Assembly: GCF_030272615.1 (NCBI RefSeq)
Contig: NC_081406.1
Location: forward strand, 266,152,192-266,216,191
Direction of reading: 5' to 3'
Source of the DNA: Cryptomeria japonica
Lineage: Eukaryota > Streptophyta > Pinopsida > Cupressales > Cupressaceae
DNA: 64,000 bases
The notes beneath the pieces were generated by a model that ran no database searches, was not told the DNA's origin, and worked only from the letters and a program-made list of their open reading frames with translations. Position numbers and translations under genes: made by a program. This document shows, one piece after another, positions 44,612 to 56,726 of the stretch; the stretch's first letter is position 1; each line of letters begins with the position of its first letter.

Positions 44612-47480
44612 TGTTAGACAACTTAGATAACCGGTGAACAAATGAGAGGGGAGGAGGTGAATCAATTGTTAACATATTATAGAACTTTAAGCATTAAAAC
44701 CTTATTACCGGAATAACAGATATAACAGTTAAGCACAAATGTAATCCACGAAATATTTACCAACCATCCAGAAGAGATAACACCAATATTTGTGTGTGGA
44801 AAACCTAGTAAAGATAAAAACCATGGTGGGAAGCCTACCCACAGTCAGATAATAGTTCTACAGTATGTGATTACATAAAGAGGGGCTTGCACATGTAGGA
44901 AGGCCAACTAGTGTAGGAGCACCTAAGGGGCCTATAAGGTCTAACATGTCTATAAGGCATGGATGGATGTAATGAGGGTCATTTGAGACCTAAAACAATG
45001 TAATAAGGCATGTAAAGCCAATATTTGTTATGGTTGAGTCAAGTTGAGCCAAGTTGTCTAATTGTGTCAAAATTGTGTCAATGTTGTCAAATGAGCGAAT
45101 TTATGTAATAAATGTTAAGAAGGGATATTAGGTGTCAATTTTGGGTACATAAATTATTTTAAATATGTTTAAGGTATTAGGTTAAGTTTTTTATGTCATA
45201 AAGCCAAGTTGAGAAAGTTTTTCTAGTTATGTCAAAAATTGTCAATTTTTGCAATTTCAAAATGGCGGATTTCCAAAGGCTAGTTGGTTCTTAGGTAGTT
45301 ATGGAAGTTATTTTTGGTTTGGGGGATAAAAATAAATTTAAAAACCTCCTTCTCACATGATGAGAGGTTTCTGGAGTTTATTTTGAAGATTGATCTTTGT
45401 AACACCAAAACTGCTGCAATAAAATTTAACATTTTTCCTTGCATTCATGAGTGAAATCTGAAACACATTATTGTTTTATCTCTTAATTTTGATCTGAAAT
45501 ATTTGAAAGGTGTTTGGTATATTTTTTGAGAATTATTTTAATTCATTTGGAAGATTTAATCAATTCATTTGGTGCATAAATAGTTGACTGCCCCAAAACT
45601 AGTGTTGTAGGTGCTTGTTTGTATTGATTTGGGAGTCAAAATGAAGTTTTAGGGCTCATTCCTCTTCATGTATTTGTTTTTTTCTTGAGGAATGAGTCCC
45701 TAATGGTGTATTATAGACTAACATATAGGTAAAAGTGAAGGTATGGATTTGGCATGAAGGTTGATCACCTTTTGAGTGCAAGTTTGTGTGTGAAAGGTGC
45801 ATGGGAATGGTGGCATAGGTGTAGCAGCAGGAGTTTGACCTTAATGAGGGAAATAAATTAGTATGTATTATGTTATTAAATTCTAAATATATTTTGAATC
45901 ATGAAGGAGAAGTTCTAGAAGTGATTGGAAGAGTGGATTTGAGGAGGCCCTAGTTTTGAAGGCCTAAATAAGAGGGTTTGGGGTTTGACGTATCAAATGA
46001 GAGTGGCTGCCCAAAAAAAAATGAAAATAATTTTATTTGATAGCTAGCCTAAGAATTTTTTAATTTTTTTAATAGAGGGGAGTTGATATGTTTGTATTTG
46101 CTTTGTTAAAGTGGCCTAATTAGGCCTAAATGTGTAGTAGCAGGGTATTGGTCTGTGTAGTTGGTCCAAAAGAATAATGTATTATTTTTACATATGTTAA
46201 ATAAATTCATAAAGGGTATCAGGAAATGTAAATTTTTTGTCAAGTGTTTTCCAATAATTTTTAGTAAAGGGCATATTATCCCCAGAACAGGGCTACTAGG
46301 AATTGGCCTACCTAGTTACCCGAGTAAGGGTTAGTAAGTGAACCAATTGATTAGGTGTATATATCCTATTGATTCAGATTGTTTAGAGTGTGAGAAAACC
46401 CTAGGAAGTGGTGTTTCAATTTGTGGAAGTTGGGATCAAGTTTTGGTGCTTTGAAGGGACTTTGTGTGGAAGGAAACCTAGTGAACCCTTAGGGTTTGAA
46501 GACCAAAGTGTAAGACCAATTGATATTTGAGAAATGACCTAATACCTCTAAATCATCAAAAACCTAGAGCGTACTTCTCATCACAAAATGAGACTCACTG
46601 ACTACAAAATAAATCCAGACTACAATTTGGAAAGAAGAATGAACTACAAGAATAACATCTCCTATGCTTGAATACAGTTCCAATTAACCTCAATGCCGGA
46701 GGTCTTAAACCTCTTTCACCAACCGAATTCAATCACCCATGATCTACCAAAACCTCTACATATGATTACAACCTGATTCGTACACAGATAATCCTATAAC
46801 CTTAATCCGATGAATATGCCCATGATCTACAAAGAGATCTTACATCATATTTATACCAACCCAGGACCTAAACAATTGGGTCAGACACCTAAAGATAATA
46901 CAATAAATTCATAACATAAACCCACAATCCATTGATCAACCAGGTCATCCTAAGACCGAAACAACATAATCTAATCAATAGATCTAATCAGAAACACATC
47001 GGGATCATCCACCAACACGTTACATAAACCGATCCATAACCTAGCTGAATAAGATTGAATTAGGTCTGGACCCAAATCAAACACCATCGATCAATAGGAA
47101 TATGAAAAAGATAACCACCAACATCCTAAAAGCCATCTATAAGTCACACCAACACCACTTATCATGTGCATCAAAAGACCTTCAACAATGCTCTGTTGGT
47201 AGAACCCTTACCGGTGACCAAACGGCTTACTAGAACAAATGATAGCTCCTGAGTCAGCAAATCCCAAACCAACCAATTGTGATACACATCTGAATAGCAT
47301 GAATGATAGATCCAAATCAATTCCACAAACTGAAGCATACCTGAGCATACCAGATCAATATCATAATCCAACCGCTCTACTAGAACCTACCAAAAATCGG
47401 TAAATAACCAAAACAACCAGTGTTTCCATCAATAACAAAACATAAGTGCAACACATAATCAATTCCTCCAATTTTCAACA
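44612..47480 (-). repeat. 3' LTR of the Copia element, interrupted
   Basis: Aligns with 57042-58265 up to CACATGTAGGAAGGCCAACTA (44910) and again from CCTAGAGCGTACTTCTC (46563). The middle is an insertion. Without it the LTR is about 1.22 kb, equal to its partner. Confidence 0.88.
44912..46562. mobile_element. 1.65-kb insertion in the Copia LTR, possibly another solo LTR
   Basis: Absent from the partner LTR at the position corresponding to 57340. It begins TGTAGGAGCACC and ends near AAATCATCA, a TG...CA pattern. A TATA-like GTGTATATATCC lies at 46354, about 200 bp before its right end, as in an LTR with U3, R and U5. No clean target duplication, terminal inverted repeat or coding frame was found. 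No second copy in the window. A Helitron is less likely, because there is no CTRR-type end. Confidence 0.5.
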
Positions 47481-47808
47481 ATCTCCCCCTTTGGAATTGA
47501 TAGCAACAGTAGATGTAAAAAACATCCAAGTGCCAAGAAATGCCAACCAACAATCTCCCATAAGATGATATTACAATGAATTTAACAACCTCCCCCTATA
47601 AATGATATCCTCGTTGAGCTCTATTTTCACATATATCTCTCCCCCTTTGACATCAATGCCAAAAATATGACATGAATTTCAAAGAAAAATCATAAATCCA
47701 TTGAACCACACAACTGACTACTCCCCTTGAGTAGTAGCACCAACACATCAATTTGAAATGAATAGTAGCTTTGTAAATGCATACTGGATTGATGCCAATC
47801 AACATCAC

Positions 47809-49221
47809 TCAGGTCTCTACCGAAGGGGTACAAACCCCCAATCTGTCTCTGAAGTACTCAAATGATTTCTTAGGAAAAGGTTTAGTGAAGATATATGTAA
47901 TCTGCTCTTTAATGTTCACATAAACCAATCTGACTTCATTTGCTTCCACCTTCTCCTTCAAAAATTTGTACTTGATAGATATGGGCTTTGTCTTAGAATG
48001 AAATATTAGATTCTTTGATATGTCAATAGTAGTAGAGTTATCACAGTGAATAACTACCGGTTCATTACAATCCACCCTTATATCCTTCAACATTTGCTTC
48101 ATCCATAGAACTTGTGTACAATTAGTAACAACAACAACATACTCAGCTTCAACAATAGATAAAGAGGTACATGACTTCTTCTTGTTGATCCATGAAACAA
48201 GTTTCTTTCCAAGAAAGAAAGCTCCACCAAATGTGCTCTTTTGGTCATCAACATCTCGAGCCCAATCTGCATCTGTATATGTACAGTGTAAAATCATCAT
48301 TTTTAGGATACCACAAACCATATTCAGTTGTTCCTTGCAAATACTTGAAAAATCATTTTCATTGCACTCTCATGATTCTCTCTAGAATCACTCTGATATC
48401 TTGATACAATATAAACTGCATTTATTATATCCGGTCTAGCCTGAGTCAGATATAATAAACCTCCAATCATAGACTTGTACCTTGTAGGATTTACTGGTGC
48501 TGATGCATCTATCTTAGTCAATTTCTCACTTGTAACCATAGGAGTACCAACTGGTTTAGATTTTTCCATACCAAATTTGTTCAACAAATCCCTAGCATAC
48601 TTAGTTTGACAGATGAAAATAACTTTATCAGTCTGAGTAATCTGCAAACCTAAGAAAAATTTCATCTCCCCAATCATAGACATATCAAACTCATTCTTCA
48701 TATTATCAGAGAATTCCATACATAACTTATCCTCACCTCCAAAAATGATATCATCAACAAAGACTTCAGCAATCAATATGTCATCATCATTGATCTTACA
48801 ATATAAATTACTCTCAGCATTACCTTTAGTGAAACCAAGCTTCAATATATTTATCCAATCTTGCATACCAAGCTCTAGGAGCTTGTTTCAATCCATATAA
48901 AGCTTTCCTTAACCTGCAAACCATGTTTTTGTCATCTAAAAGTAAAAATCCATCAGGCTGCTCAATGTAAACTTCCTCTTCAAGATCTCCATTCATAAAT
49001 GCACACTTAACATCCATATGATAAACCTTGTAGTTCTTATGGGAAACATAAGAAAGAAATAATCTCATAGCTTCAATCCTAACTACCAGTGCAAAAGTCT
49101 CATCATAATCAATTCCTTCCTTCTGAGAATATCCTTTACAAACTAATCTAGCCTTATTCCTCACAACTTGTCCATCTTCATTCAATTTATTCCTAAAAAA
49201 CCCATTTAGTCCCAATAACAT
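47809..49221 (-). pseudogene. Copia reverse transcriptase and RNase H
   Basis: The minus strand from 49221 reads [38 protein letters not shown] and [18 protein letters not shown]. After a frameshift near 48860 it continues with the catalytic FVDDIIFGG (the YVDD-type box), KNEFDMSMIGEMKFFLGLQI and YKSMIGGLLYLTQARPDI. After a second frameshift near 48330 comes RNase H: YTDADWARDVDDQKST (catalytic Asp), IVEAEYV (Glu), HCDNSTTIDISKN (Asp) and a KEQITYIFTKPFPKKSFEY tail. It retains all key motifs with only two frameshifts, so it is the best-preserved pol in the window. It copied element RNA using the Met-tRNA primer. Confidence 0.92.
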
Positions 49222-49630
49222 TCCTATTTTTAGGTCAGGGAACTAAAGTCCATGTATTATTCTTTTCTCTCTAGTCTAATTCCTCTTCCATAGATTTTAT
49301 CCAACATTCATCTTTACATGCTTCAATTATTGATGACGGTTTAATTTGAGAAGTTAAACATACCTCATCAGCTGCCAACCTCCTTCTTGTCATCACTCCT
49401 TTATTCTTGTCTCCAATGATCTGATCTTTTGAATGATTTAACCTAACATACTTAGGAGTCTTTTGATTTTTTGTTCCTCTGCTCTGATCTTCAGTTACTA
49501 TTGAATTTTCTGATACTACCAGAGTAACTGGTTCAACATTCTATTCTGGTGTAGGTGCTACTAGTTTAGTTATGATCATTTCCATTGCTGGTTATCTCTC
49601 ATAAGTTATGATTTGACTTTTTTTCATCTC
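49222..49630 (-). pseudogene. Copia integrase-RT linker and RT start
   Basis: Low-conservation spacer. Fragmentary minus-strand text includes the run-up to RT (an NNTWTLV-like phrase near 49245) and Ser/Thr-rich linker sequence. Stops are frequent. Confidence 0.5.
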
Positions 49631-50520
49631 ATCCACCTTGACATTAGTGCTCTCCACAATTCTCTACAATATTTTGTTATAACATCTATATTCTTTTCTT
49701 TTGTTAGAATAACTAGGAAATATCCCTTCATCACATCTAGGATCAAACTTTCCAATGGAATAATCTCTTTTGATATAGAATTTACTACTAAAGATTCTAA
49801 AATACTTAACTGTAGGTGTATGACCAAACCATAACTCATAAGGTATCTTACTAGTGTCTCCTTTGATATGAACTCTGTTGAATGTGTATACCATCATGCT
49901 CATAGCTTCTCTCTAGTAGATATGAGGTAGATTAGCTTCCATCATCATAGTTCTAGCCACATTCAAGATAGTTTTGTTCTTCCTTTCCACAAATTCATTA
50001 TGCTGAGGTGTTCGGGGTGCAGATAACTATCTCTTTATCCCATTCTTTTCACAATAACTATTAAATTCACCGGATGTGAATTCTCCACCCTGATCAGACC
50101 TTAAGAATTTAATCTTCAATCATGTCTTTGCCTCAACTTTAGCTTTAAGATTTTAAACTTTTTGAATGCTTCAGATTTATCCCTTAGAAAAGTAACACAC
50201 ATCATTCTAGGATAGTCATCAATGATTAGTATAAAATATCTATCACCCTGAAAAACTCTTGATTCTAGCAAGACCACACCAATCAATATGAATAAGATCA
50301 AGAACATCATTAGATTTGTCTTGTATACTCTTAAAAGAAGTTCTGACTTGCTTCCCCATTTGAGATTCCTTACATACCCTATTATAGGGCTTCACAATCT
50401 TAGGTATATCTCTAACTGCCTTAGTAGAATTGATCTTTACAATGTAATAAAAATTCACATGAAACAACCTCTTATTCCATATCCAACTCTCATCAATATG
50501 TTCAATCAAACATTTCTTCT
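49631..50520 (-). pseudogene. Copia integrase
   Basis: On the minus strand: IDESWIWNKRLFHVNFYYIVK and VCKESQMGKQVR (zinc-binding region, with Asn and Ser changes at expected His/Cys sites), IDDYPRMMCVTFLRDKSEAF, LRSDQGGEFTSGEFNSYCE (second Asp), APRTPQHNEFVERKN (Glu), then YELWFGHTPTVKYFRIF and KEYRCYNK at the C-terminus. Frames change twice. The DDE residues visible are intact, but the frame is not. Confidence 0.85.
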
Positions 50521-51000
50521 CACCAGAGTTCAAATGAAAGGTGTTACCTTTAGTCTGAGTACCGGTTGCAATCTCCAATCCAGATCTGTTGATAATCTTG
50601 TATTTTCCATCCTTGAACTGTAACTGAAATCTCTTATCCACCAATTGTCCTACACTCAAAATATTATGCCTTAAACCTTAAACATAATAAACATTATCGG
50701 TATCATTCTTATCATCCAATGATATAGTTCCTCTTCCCTTGATCATGCATGCTTTGTCATCTCCAAATCTAACCAGACCACCATCAAATTCTTGTAAAGA
50801 TAGAAAATTCCTTTTATCTCCAGTCATATAATGTGAACATCCACTGTCTATTACTCATTCATCCTTGTCTTCAACTTTAGTAGAAAGGGCCTTTTCTTTA
50901 GGTACTAGATCATCTTCCTTGATAGCCAAGAATACCCATTCCTTTCCATTGTCAGATCCACTAGCTGAGTCTTGTGTCGGTTCATCATCAAAATGAGTCA
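50521..51000 (-). pseudogene. Copia protease / pre-integrase
   Basis: The minus strand near 50860 reads VIDSGCSHYMTGDKRNFLSL, carrying the protease DSG, followed by EFDGGLVRFGDDKACMIKGR, GLRHNILSVGQLVDKRFQLQ and GLEIATGTQTKGNTFHLN. It is close to the protein at 960-1350 and 19348-19700 (same block order). Confidence 0.85.
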
Positions 51001-51009
51001 CACTTCCTC

Positions 51010-51745
51010 ATCCACATAGTAGCATGATTTGTCTTTATTACTCTTGTACTTATGCTTGTTCTGATAATCATGGTTAGGCCTAAAAGATCTTCTAGCTCTT
51101 TCCTCAAATCTTTAATTCCTTTAAGGACATCTAGATGCAAAATGACCTATCTTATTACATGCAAAACATTTAAAAGGTGATTTTACTTCATACTTACTTC
51201 CTGTTAGACCTTTAGGTACTCTTCTAGCAAATAGGGCTTCAAGCTGCTCAAACTCTTCATCTTCTTTCTTCATTTCCTCCAGTTCCTTAGCATATAAGGC
51301 TTTCCAATCACTCTTGTCGGTAGATGATGTAGATGCATGAAAAGCAAGTTCAGATTTTGTTACTCCAGAAGGACCAAATTCCTTAAGCTCAAAAGTAGAT
51401 AACTTCCCAACCAAGGTATCTCTATTAATAGGGGTGTTTTCCAGTGTTCTCAACTCATTATTTTCAGTAGCCTTCATATTGTAAGCTGGTGGAAAAGCTC
51501 TCAATACTTTAGAAACTATTTCATCTTCGCTTTGAGATCCACAACACTGAATTCCCAGAATAATTTCATTAACTCTCTCCATAAAAGAAATAATCCTTTC
51601 ATCTTCTTCCATATTTAGGTTCTCATATCTCACCCATTAACCATCAATTTTAACAATTTTAACAATAGGATCACCTTCATTTAGAGTCTCCAATTTATCC
51701 CATATAGCCTTTGTAGTTGATTTGTCCTGATTAATTAAGAAAAAC
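51010..51745 (-). pseudogene. Copia gag, C-terminal part
   Basis: The minus strand from 51735 reads INQDKSTTKAIWDKLETLNE and RYENLNMEEDERIISFMERV, then an acidic region (ELEEMKKEDEEFEQLEAL) and the zinc knuckle CFACNKIGHFASRC at 51175-51125. The N-terminal part is displaced to 56727-56985 by nested DNA. Confidence 0.85.
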
Positions 51746-51907
51746 AGGTTTTCAGGACCCGAAACCTTTAACATAGGAGATTAATATAAGACATAAAAAA
51801 GTCCAGAGCATAAAACCCGCCTACAAAATGATTGGCAAAAAAACCAACAAACCAAAAAGACAACAAAAGAAAGAAACAACAAAGAAAATAGGAAAGCACT
51901 ACACAAC

Positions 51908-53480
51908 TATAGTCTTTAGAAGGTCCTCCATCTTTTTCACCAATTGGTCATAGGAGGCTCCAACAACTTTGAGATCATCCAGGTCCTTGTTAGGTTTCTT
52001 TTTTTTCTTTTTGCCTTTGATTCTAGTCCTAGGTCCTTGAATGTCTCCTGTGCCTTTAGTTTCAGGGTCAATATCTAGGGTCTCCTTCTCCTCATCTAGT
52101 TTACTGATGAGAGTATTTGTGTTGCTAGCAGAAATCTTCAGGATGCTTAAACTCTATTCTGCAATACTCTTGAGGCAATCCTCAATTTTGCTGACTTTAC
52201 TAGTAGTGCCCAAAATAGTTTGATCTATATCGTCAACAAGAGTTTTCCTTTCCAGCAGGTCTTTCTCTATTTTCTCAAATTTGGGGTTGAAGGAGTCTCT
52301 TATATTTTCAGCTTTTGCAATGGTATTTTTTCAGGTCCTCAATGTAATCAGCCATAGTCTTCCCTTCCCTAGTGTTGATAGTTTCCAGAATCTGAATTTT
52401 GTGGCTGAGTTTTTTGTTGTCATCCACACCACTCCATAGTGTCCATAAAGCCTTGCATACCCTCTAGAGGAGGGTTAGGGGAAGATCAATCTTATCGGGG
52501 ATGTCTTGTTCCTTTTTTGGAGTGTCACGAATAGTAACGGTGTCATCAACCCTAAGAGCCTCGCCAGTGGTCACCTACTCCAGGTTTTTTTCAGCTTCCG
52601 GAGTCCTTTCTTGCTTATGAGCCTCCAACTCCTTCACATTCTCCTCCTTCCTCTTATGCTTGTTTCTAGTCAGTGTGTGGACTTTAGTTTTCTTTTTCAG
52701 AGAACCCCGAGGTTTCTCATTCTCTGAGTCCTCAAAGACCTCCTCCTTCGAGGAAGAGCTAATCCAATGGATTCTGCCTTTAGGTTTTTTACCCTTTGAG
52801 GAAGAAGGTCCTGTTTTCATATATTTCCTCTTCTTACCAATTTCAAAATCTGAAACATCCAAGCTATCCTCAGAATCACTTGTTGGGTTGCTGTCGGAAC
52901 CCTCATCCATTGAAAAGATAGAGTCAAACCCATCCTCCTTAGAATCAATAGAGGGCTGCGGGTGGGCTATTTGATTGGCCTTGAGATGGTCATAAATGAG
53001 GACCATTAAGCCTTGATGCATGACAGTGTCCCCCATAGGGTTCTCTTTGTAGGCCTTAATGGTGGCATTCATCGAGCATAACAGAAAATAAGGAAATTTA
53101 ACCTTCTCATCATGCCTAAAATGATCCAGCAAAACAAAATGGTAGCCGTATACTTTAGTAAATCTACCATCCAATGTAATGTAGTGCATTAAAATAAAGA
53201 GGACCTCCTGCCATGGTTTAACAAAAACCCTAGGGGGACAGTAAGTTTTACTTAACTTCACCAGGCATTTTTTCTCCTTTTTGGTTTTAGGATATCTGTC
53301 AATGGCCTCCTTACTAACTTTTCTGTCTCTATAGAAGTTGCATCCTTCCCTTTTGAGACCTGTGGCTTGGGAAATAAGGTCTTATAATTACACATTTCAT
53401 TATTCCCATAATTATATATTTCATTTTCAGGCAATAAGGTTGATTTGTTAGTTAGTCCCATAATTACACATTTCATTTTC
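51908..53480 (-). pseudogene. Unknown ORF inside the Copia gag (ORF2-like architecture)
   Basis: The main open segment is 53261-52575 (228 codons). Upstream, in the same frame, it extends with DRKVSKEAIDRYPKTKKEKK. It has a helical/aromatic N-domain (VFVKPWQEVLFILMHYITLD, FTKVYGYHFVLLDHFRHD, VKFPYFLLCSMNATIKAYKE), an acidic Ser-rich stretch (SDSEDSLDVSDFEIGKKRK), a Lys/Arg-rich part, and after frame changes a coiled-coil-like C-terminus (FEKIEKDLLERKTLVDDIDQ) ending about 51908. The arrangement (compact N-domain, basic linker, coiled coil) echoes ORF2 at 35589-38746, but sequence identity is too low to call homology by eye. It may be a captured or remnant piece of another two-ORF element. Function unknown. 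Confidence 0.5.
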
Positions 53481-53859
53481 CTGCATTGGTGAATGTAATC
53501 TTATGAGGCTGACCCAGATGTGTTTCGGTGGGTATAAATGTGATATTAGGTAATAATTTATAGGAGCAGAGGAAGCAGAACTAAGAATAAGGATTGAGAT
53601 TCTCATGTTGTGATCCGGTTGATTCTTAGAGTCTCGGTTGGATAGTATTTGGCTTGAAGCCTGCATGTAACCAGTTAATTACTGGATGTTCTTTGATGAT
53701 AATATAATGATTGCCAAATGATTGTCATAAGTTCTATGGCTTTAATATGATTTGTTTATATGAATTTGTTATGTTTTCTTGCTTCTTTCATTGTGTCTCC
53801 TTTGCTGCATAAGCCGATTGACTCTTTTAAGGGTTTTTACCAGTTATGGCTGCATCTAG

Positions 53860-53871
53860 TGGTATCAAAGC
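53860..53871 (+). other. tRNA primer-binding site, reduced Gypsy element
   Basis: TGGTATCAAAGC two bases after the 5' LTR remnant. Confidence 0.85.
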
Positions 53872-53879
53872 TAGTTGTG

Positions 53880-55630
53880 GACTCCCTGGTGGAAGAATCA
53901 TTTACAAACATTAAGGAATTATTTGAGGTGGAGAGATCACTGATTGGAGGCAGGCTGCATGTATATTCAATAGACTATCAAGGGGAGGCAATTGAAACTG
54001 GTAGTCAAATCGTCGAGTTGAGGGAGTTCACCAGAGTGGAAGAAGAGATGTCATCAAGGAGAACAAACCCTCAAAGGGTAGAATAGATGATGGAAGACTT
54101 CAAGAATGAAGTGAGGAATGAAATCCGGAATGCTTTGGTTGGTTTGCAAAGAAACCCCAATTCTGAGGATGAATATGAGGAAGCTGGTGAAGAGATTGAG
54201 GAAGCTGAAGGATAGGAAGATGAGAGAGAGGAAAGATTCCTAAAAGAAGTGGTGCAAGTAAGTAAAGGGCATAAAGTTGAGGTTTCTAACTTTTCCAGAA
54301 CATTCAAGTCGGAGGATTTGATCGATTGGATCAGAGAGTTGGAAGACTACTTTGAGTTTGAGGATGTCAAGGACTTGCAGAGAGTCCGGTTGGCATAGAC
54401 CAAGTTGAAAGGGCATGTTACCTTATGGTGGAAAGAGTTGTAGAAAGAAAGAGTGGAGAATGGTAATTTAAGATCACTCGGTGGAGACAAATGGTTGTAA
54501 GATTGAAGGCCAAGTTCATACCGGGAGACTATGAATTGGAGTTGTTCAAGAAGTTATAGAACCTGAAATAGAGAAACATGACTGTGAAGGAATATATCTA
54601 TGAATTCTGCAAGGTGGTAATCGAATCTAGACATAGAGAGATGGACAAAGAAAAGGTGGCAAGGTACATCAATGGACTTACTTTTAACATTCAAGATGAG
54701 ATGAGTATGTTGAATATTTCCACAATTGAAGAAGCTTACCAATATGATTTGAAGGTTGAGGAGAAAGTGAGGAGAAGACAACCGAATAAGGGAAAGGAAA
54801 AATTCAAGATGAGTGATAATATGAAGAAACCAGTTGAATAAGAGGAGTCAAAACCTAAGTGGAGTAAAGAACCAGAGCATAAGACACTGATGAAAGGTAG
54901 TACCGGTAGAGAATTTCCTGGAAAATGCTTCAAGTTTGGAGAAACCAGACATATATCCTATGATGGTACCAGATTTGACTATGCACCAAAGCAAGGATAA
55001 TCCCTTATGTTCAGAAGAAAGGATACCATATCTACTTTGAGGAAGAGTCTTTTTTGGACTGTGTGTAAATCAGGTGGTAAGTGTTGCAAGGTCATTGTAG
55101 ATAGTGGAAGCACTCATAATTTAGTATCTGAGGAGATGGTTGTGAAGCTTGTGTTGAAGAGGCTTAAGCATGCTTGTCCTTATGAAGTGAGTTGGTTACA
55201 AGATGATCAAAAGATAGAGATAAAGGAGCAATGTTTGGTGAGTTTCAATATTGGGCCTTTAAAAGATGAAGTTTTATGTGATATTGTGTCAATGAGTGTT
55301 TGCCATGTCTTGTTGTGAAAACATTGGCAATATGATAGAGGATCTATTTATGACTGTAGAAGAAACCTGTTTACTATTGAGAAGGATGGGAAAAAGTTCA
55401 CATTGATTTCTTTAAAGGAGAAAGAGAAGGAGGTAAATAAATTGAGTCTTGAGAGAAGTTACACTACTGAGAAACCAGTGATAGGGGCTATACTAGAAGG
55501 ATTGATAGAACTGGTTGCAAAAGTTATACTAGAGGATTTGAAGAAAGATCTGATAGCACCAGTTGTAGAGGTTATACTAGAGGGTGACATGAGTTTACAG
55601 AAGGGTCTGATAGATGAGCCTGATAGATAG
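53880..55630 (+). pseudogene. Gypsy gag and protease remnant
   Basis: Gag text runs from about 53880 (VDSLVEESFTNIKELFEVER) through VSNFSRTFKSEDLIDWIREL, LKGHVTLWWKEL and MTVKEYIYEFCKVVIESRHR to 54841, then a ruined knuckle (CFKFGETRHISYD, one Cys and the last Cys lost). The protease at 55040-55320 reads KVIVDSGSTHNLVSEEMVVK (DSG) to DIVSMSVCHVLL. It is followed by a 75-codon Glu/Leu-rich segment with repeated VILEG / VILED phrases ending at TAG 55628. A few stops only; the capsid and protease blocks are well preserved. Confidence 0.82.
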
Positions 55631-55917
55631 GTGGAACCGGATGACATGGAACTGATGGTGACTAACTGGAAAAAGTCTTGTGGTAGAATCAAATCAGAGT
55701 TGCAGAAAAAGAGACAGTGTCCTGATCAAATTAAAGGAAAGAGAAACAATGGGGGTCAGAGGTTAGATGATCCGGTTGAGGCACCGGAAGAGCCAAAGCA
55801 GAGGTTGGCAGACAAAGAAGATGTTTGGATCATAAATGAGTATGAGATCTTCATTCTGAATCCTTTTAGATGTCATGAGTTTCCTCTCATGGAACATATT
55901 TTTCTACCTGGGTTGTT
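55631..55917 (+). pseudogene. Charged tail before the 3' LTR
   Basis: An open segment continuing the protease frame (EPDDMELMVTNWKKSC, RLDDPVEAPEEPKQRLADKE, FHEF-type end) runs straight into the LTR. No domain recognised. It could be the end of a pol polyprotein after deletion of RT to integrase, because similar tails follow the chromodomain in some Gypsy elements; this is a guess. Confidence 0.5.
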
Positions 55918-56726
55918 TGATGCAGGAGCATCCCAGGTCGATGGGCAAGCTTGCATCAACCAAAAATATTTCCTTTCAGTTTTGTTCTTGTGCAGTTTTA
56001 TGTGTTCTTGCCAGTTGGCACTGGTAGTTGCTTGTTCTTCATGGCAGATATTGTTTTCAGTTTCCTGGCATTTTCATGTGGTGGATTCCATATTTATGTT
56101 CATTTGGGTTCTTTTCTGGTCAGTTATCACTTCTGGTTGGCTATTTCTGGGTTCGCAGGGAAGTTCTTGTGCTTACCAATTGGTTTTCCTTCATTACCAG
56201 CATGATTCTTGGTACGTGGATTTATTTTGGGTCTTGTCCAATGTTCTTTGGCATGTGGCCGACCTTCCTGCTGAACCGCATCACTTGGTTGTCATTTTTT
56301 TGGAAAGATTTATCTAATTCTTAGGGCCAACCTAATTACACGTTTCATTTTCCTGCATTGGTGAATGTAATCTTATGAGGCTGACCCATATGTGTTCCGA
56401 CGGGTATAAATGTGATATTAGGTAATCATTTTTAGGGGAAGAGGAAGAAGAACTAAGAATAAGGATTGAGATTCACATGTTATGATCTGGTTGATTCTTA
56501 GAGTCTTGGTTGGATGGTATCTAGCTTGAAGCCTGCATGTAACTGGTTAATTATCGGATGTTCGTTGATGATAATATAATGATTGTCAGATGATTGCCAG
56601 AAGTTATATGGATTTATGATATGTTTATGTGAATTTGTTATATTTTCTTGCTGCTTTCGTTGTGTCTCCTTTGCTGCATAAGCCGGTTGACTCTTTTGAG
56701 GGTTTTTACCAATTATTGTTGCATCA
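55918..56726 (+). repeat. 3' LTR of the reduced Gypsy element
   Basis: 809 bp from TGATGCAGGAGCATCCC to GTTGCATCA. Its right half from about 56332 is nearly identical to 53461-53857, giving a usable pair for comparison. Confidence 0.88.

Larger units (their letters stand above)
53455..56726 (+). mobile_element. Reduced Ty3/Gypsy element: gag and protease only
   Basis: 5' LTR remnant 53455-53857, PBS 53860-53871, gag, protease, an acidic region, then 3' LTR 55918-56726. The 5' LTR matches only the right half of the 3' LTR (from about 56330), so its first 410 bp are missing and the unknown minus-strand ORF abuts the break. There is no RT, RNase H or integrase between protease and 3' LTR. The LTR start TGATGCAGGAGCATCCC matches the chromovirus family at 12754 and 16163. 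Confidence 0.82.

Noticed and set aside
44912-46562. Helitron as explanation of the LTR insert
   Set aside because: No TC start, CTRR end or terminal hairpin recognised in either orientation.
52660-52974. 104-codon plus-strand frame
   Set aside because: Antisense of the acidic Ser/Lys-rich part of the unknown minus-strand ORF.
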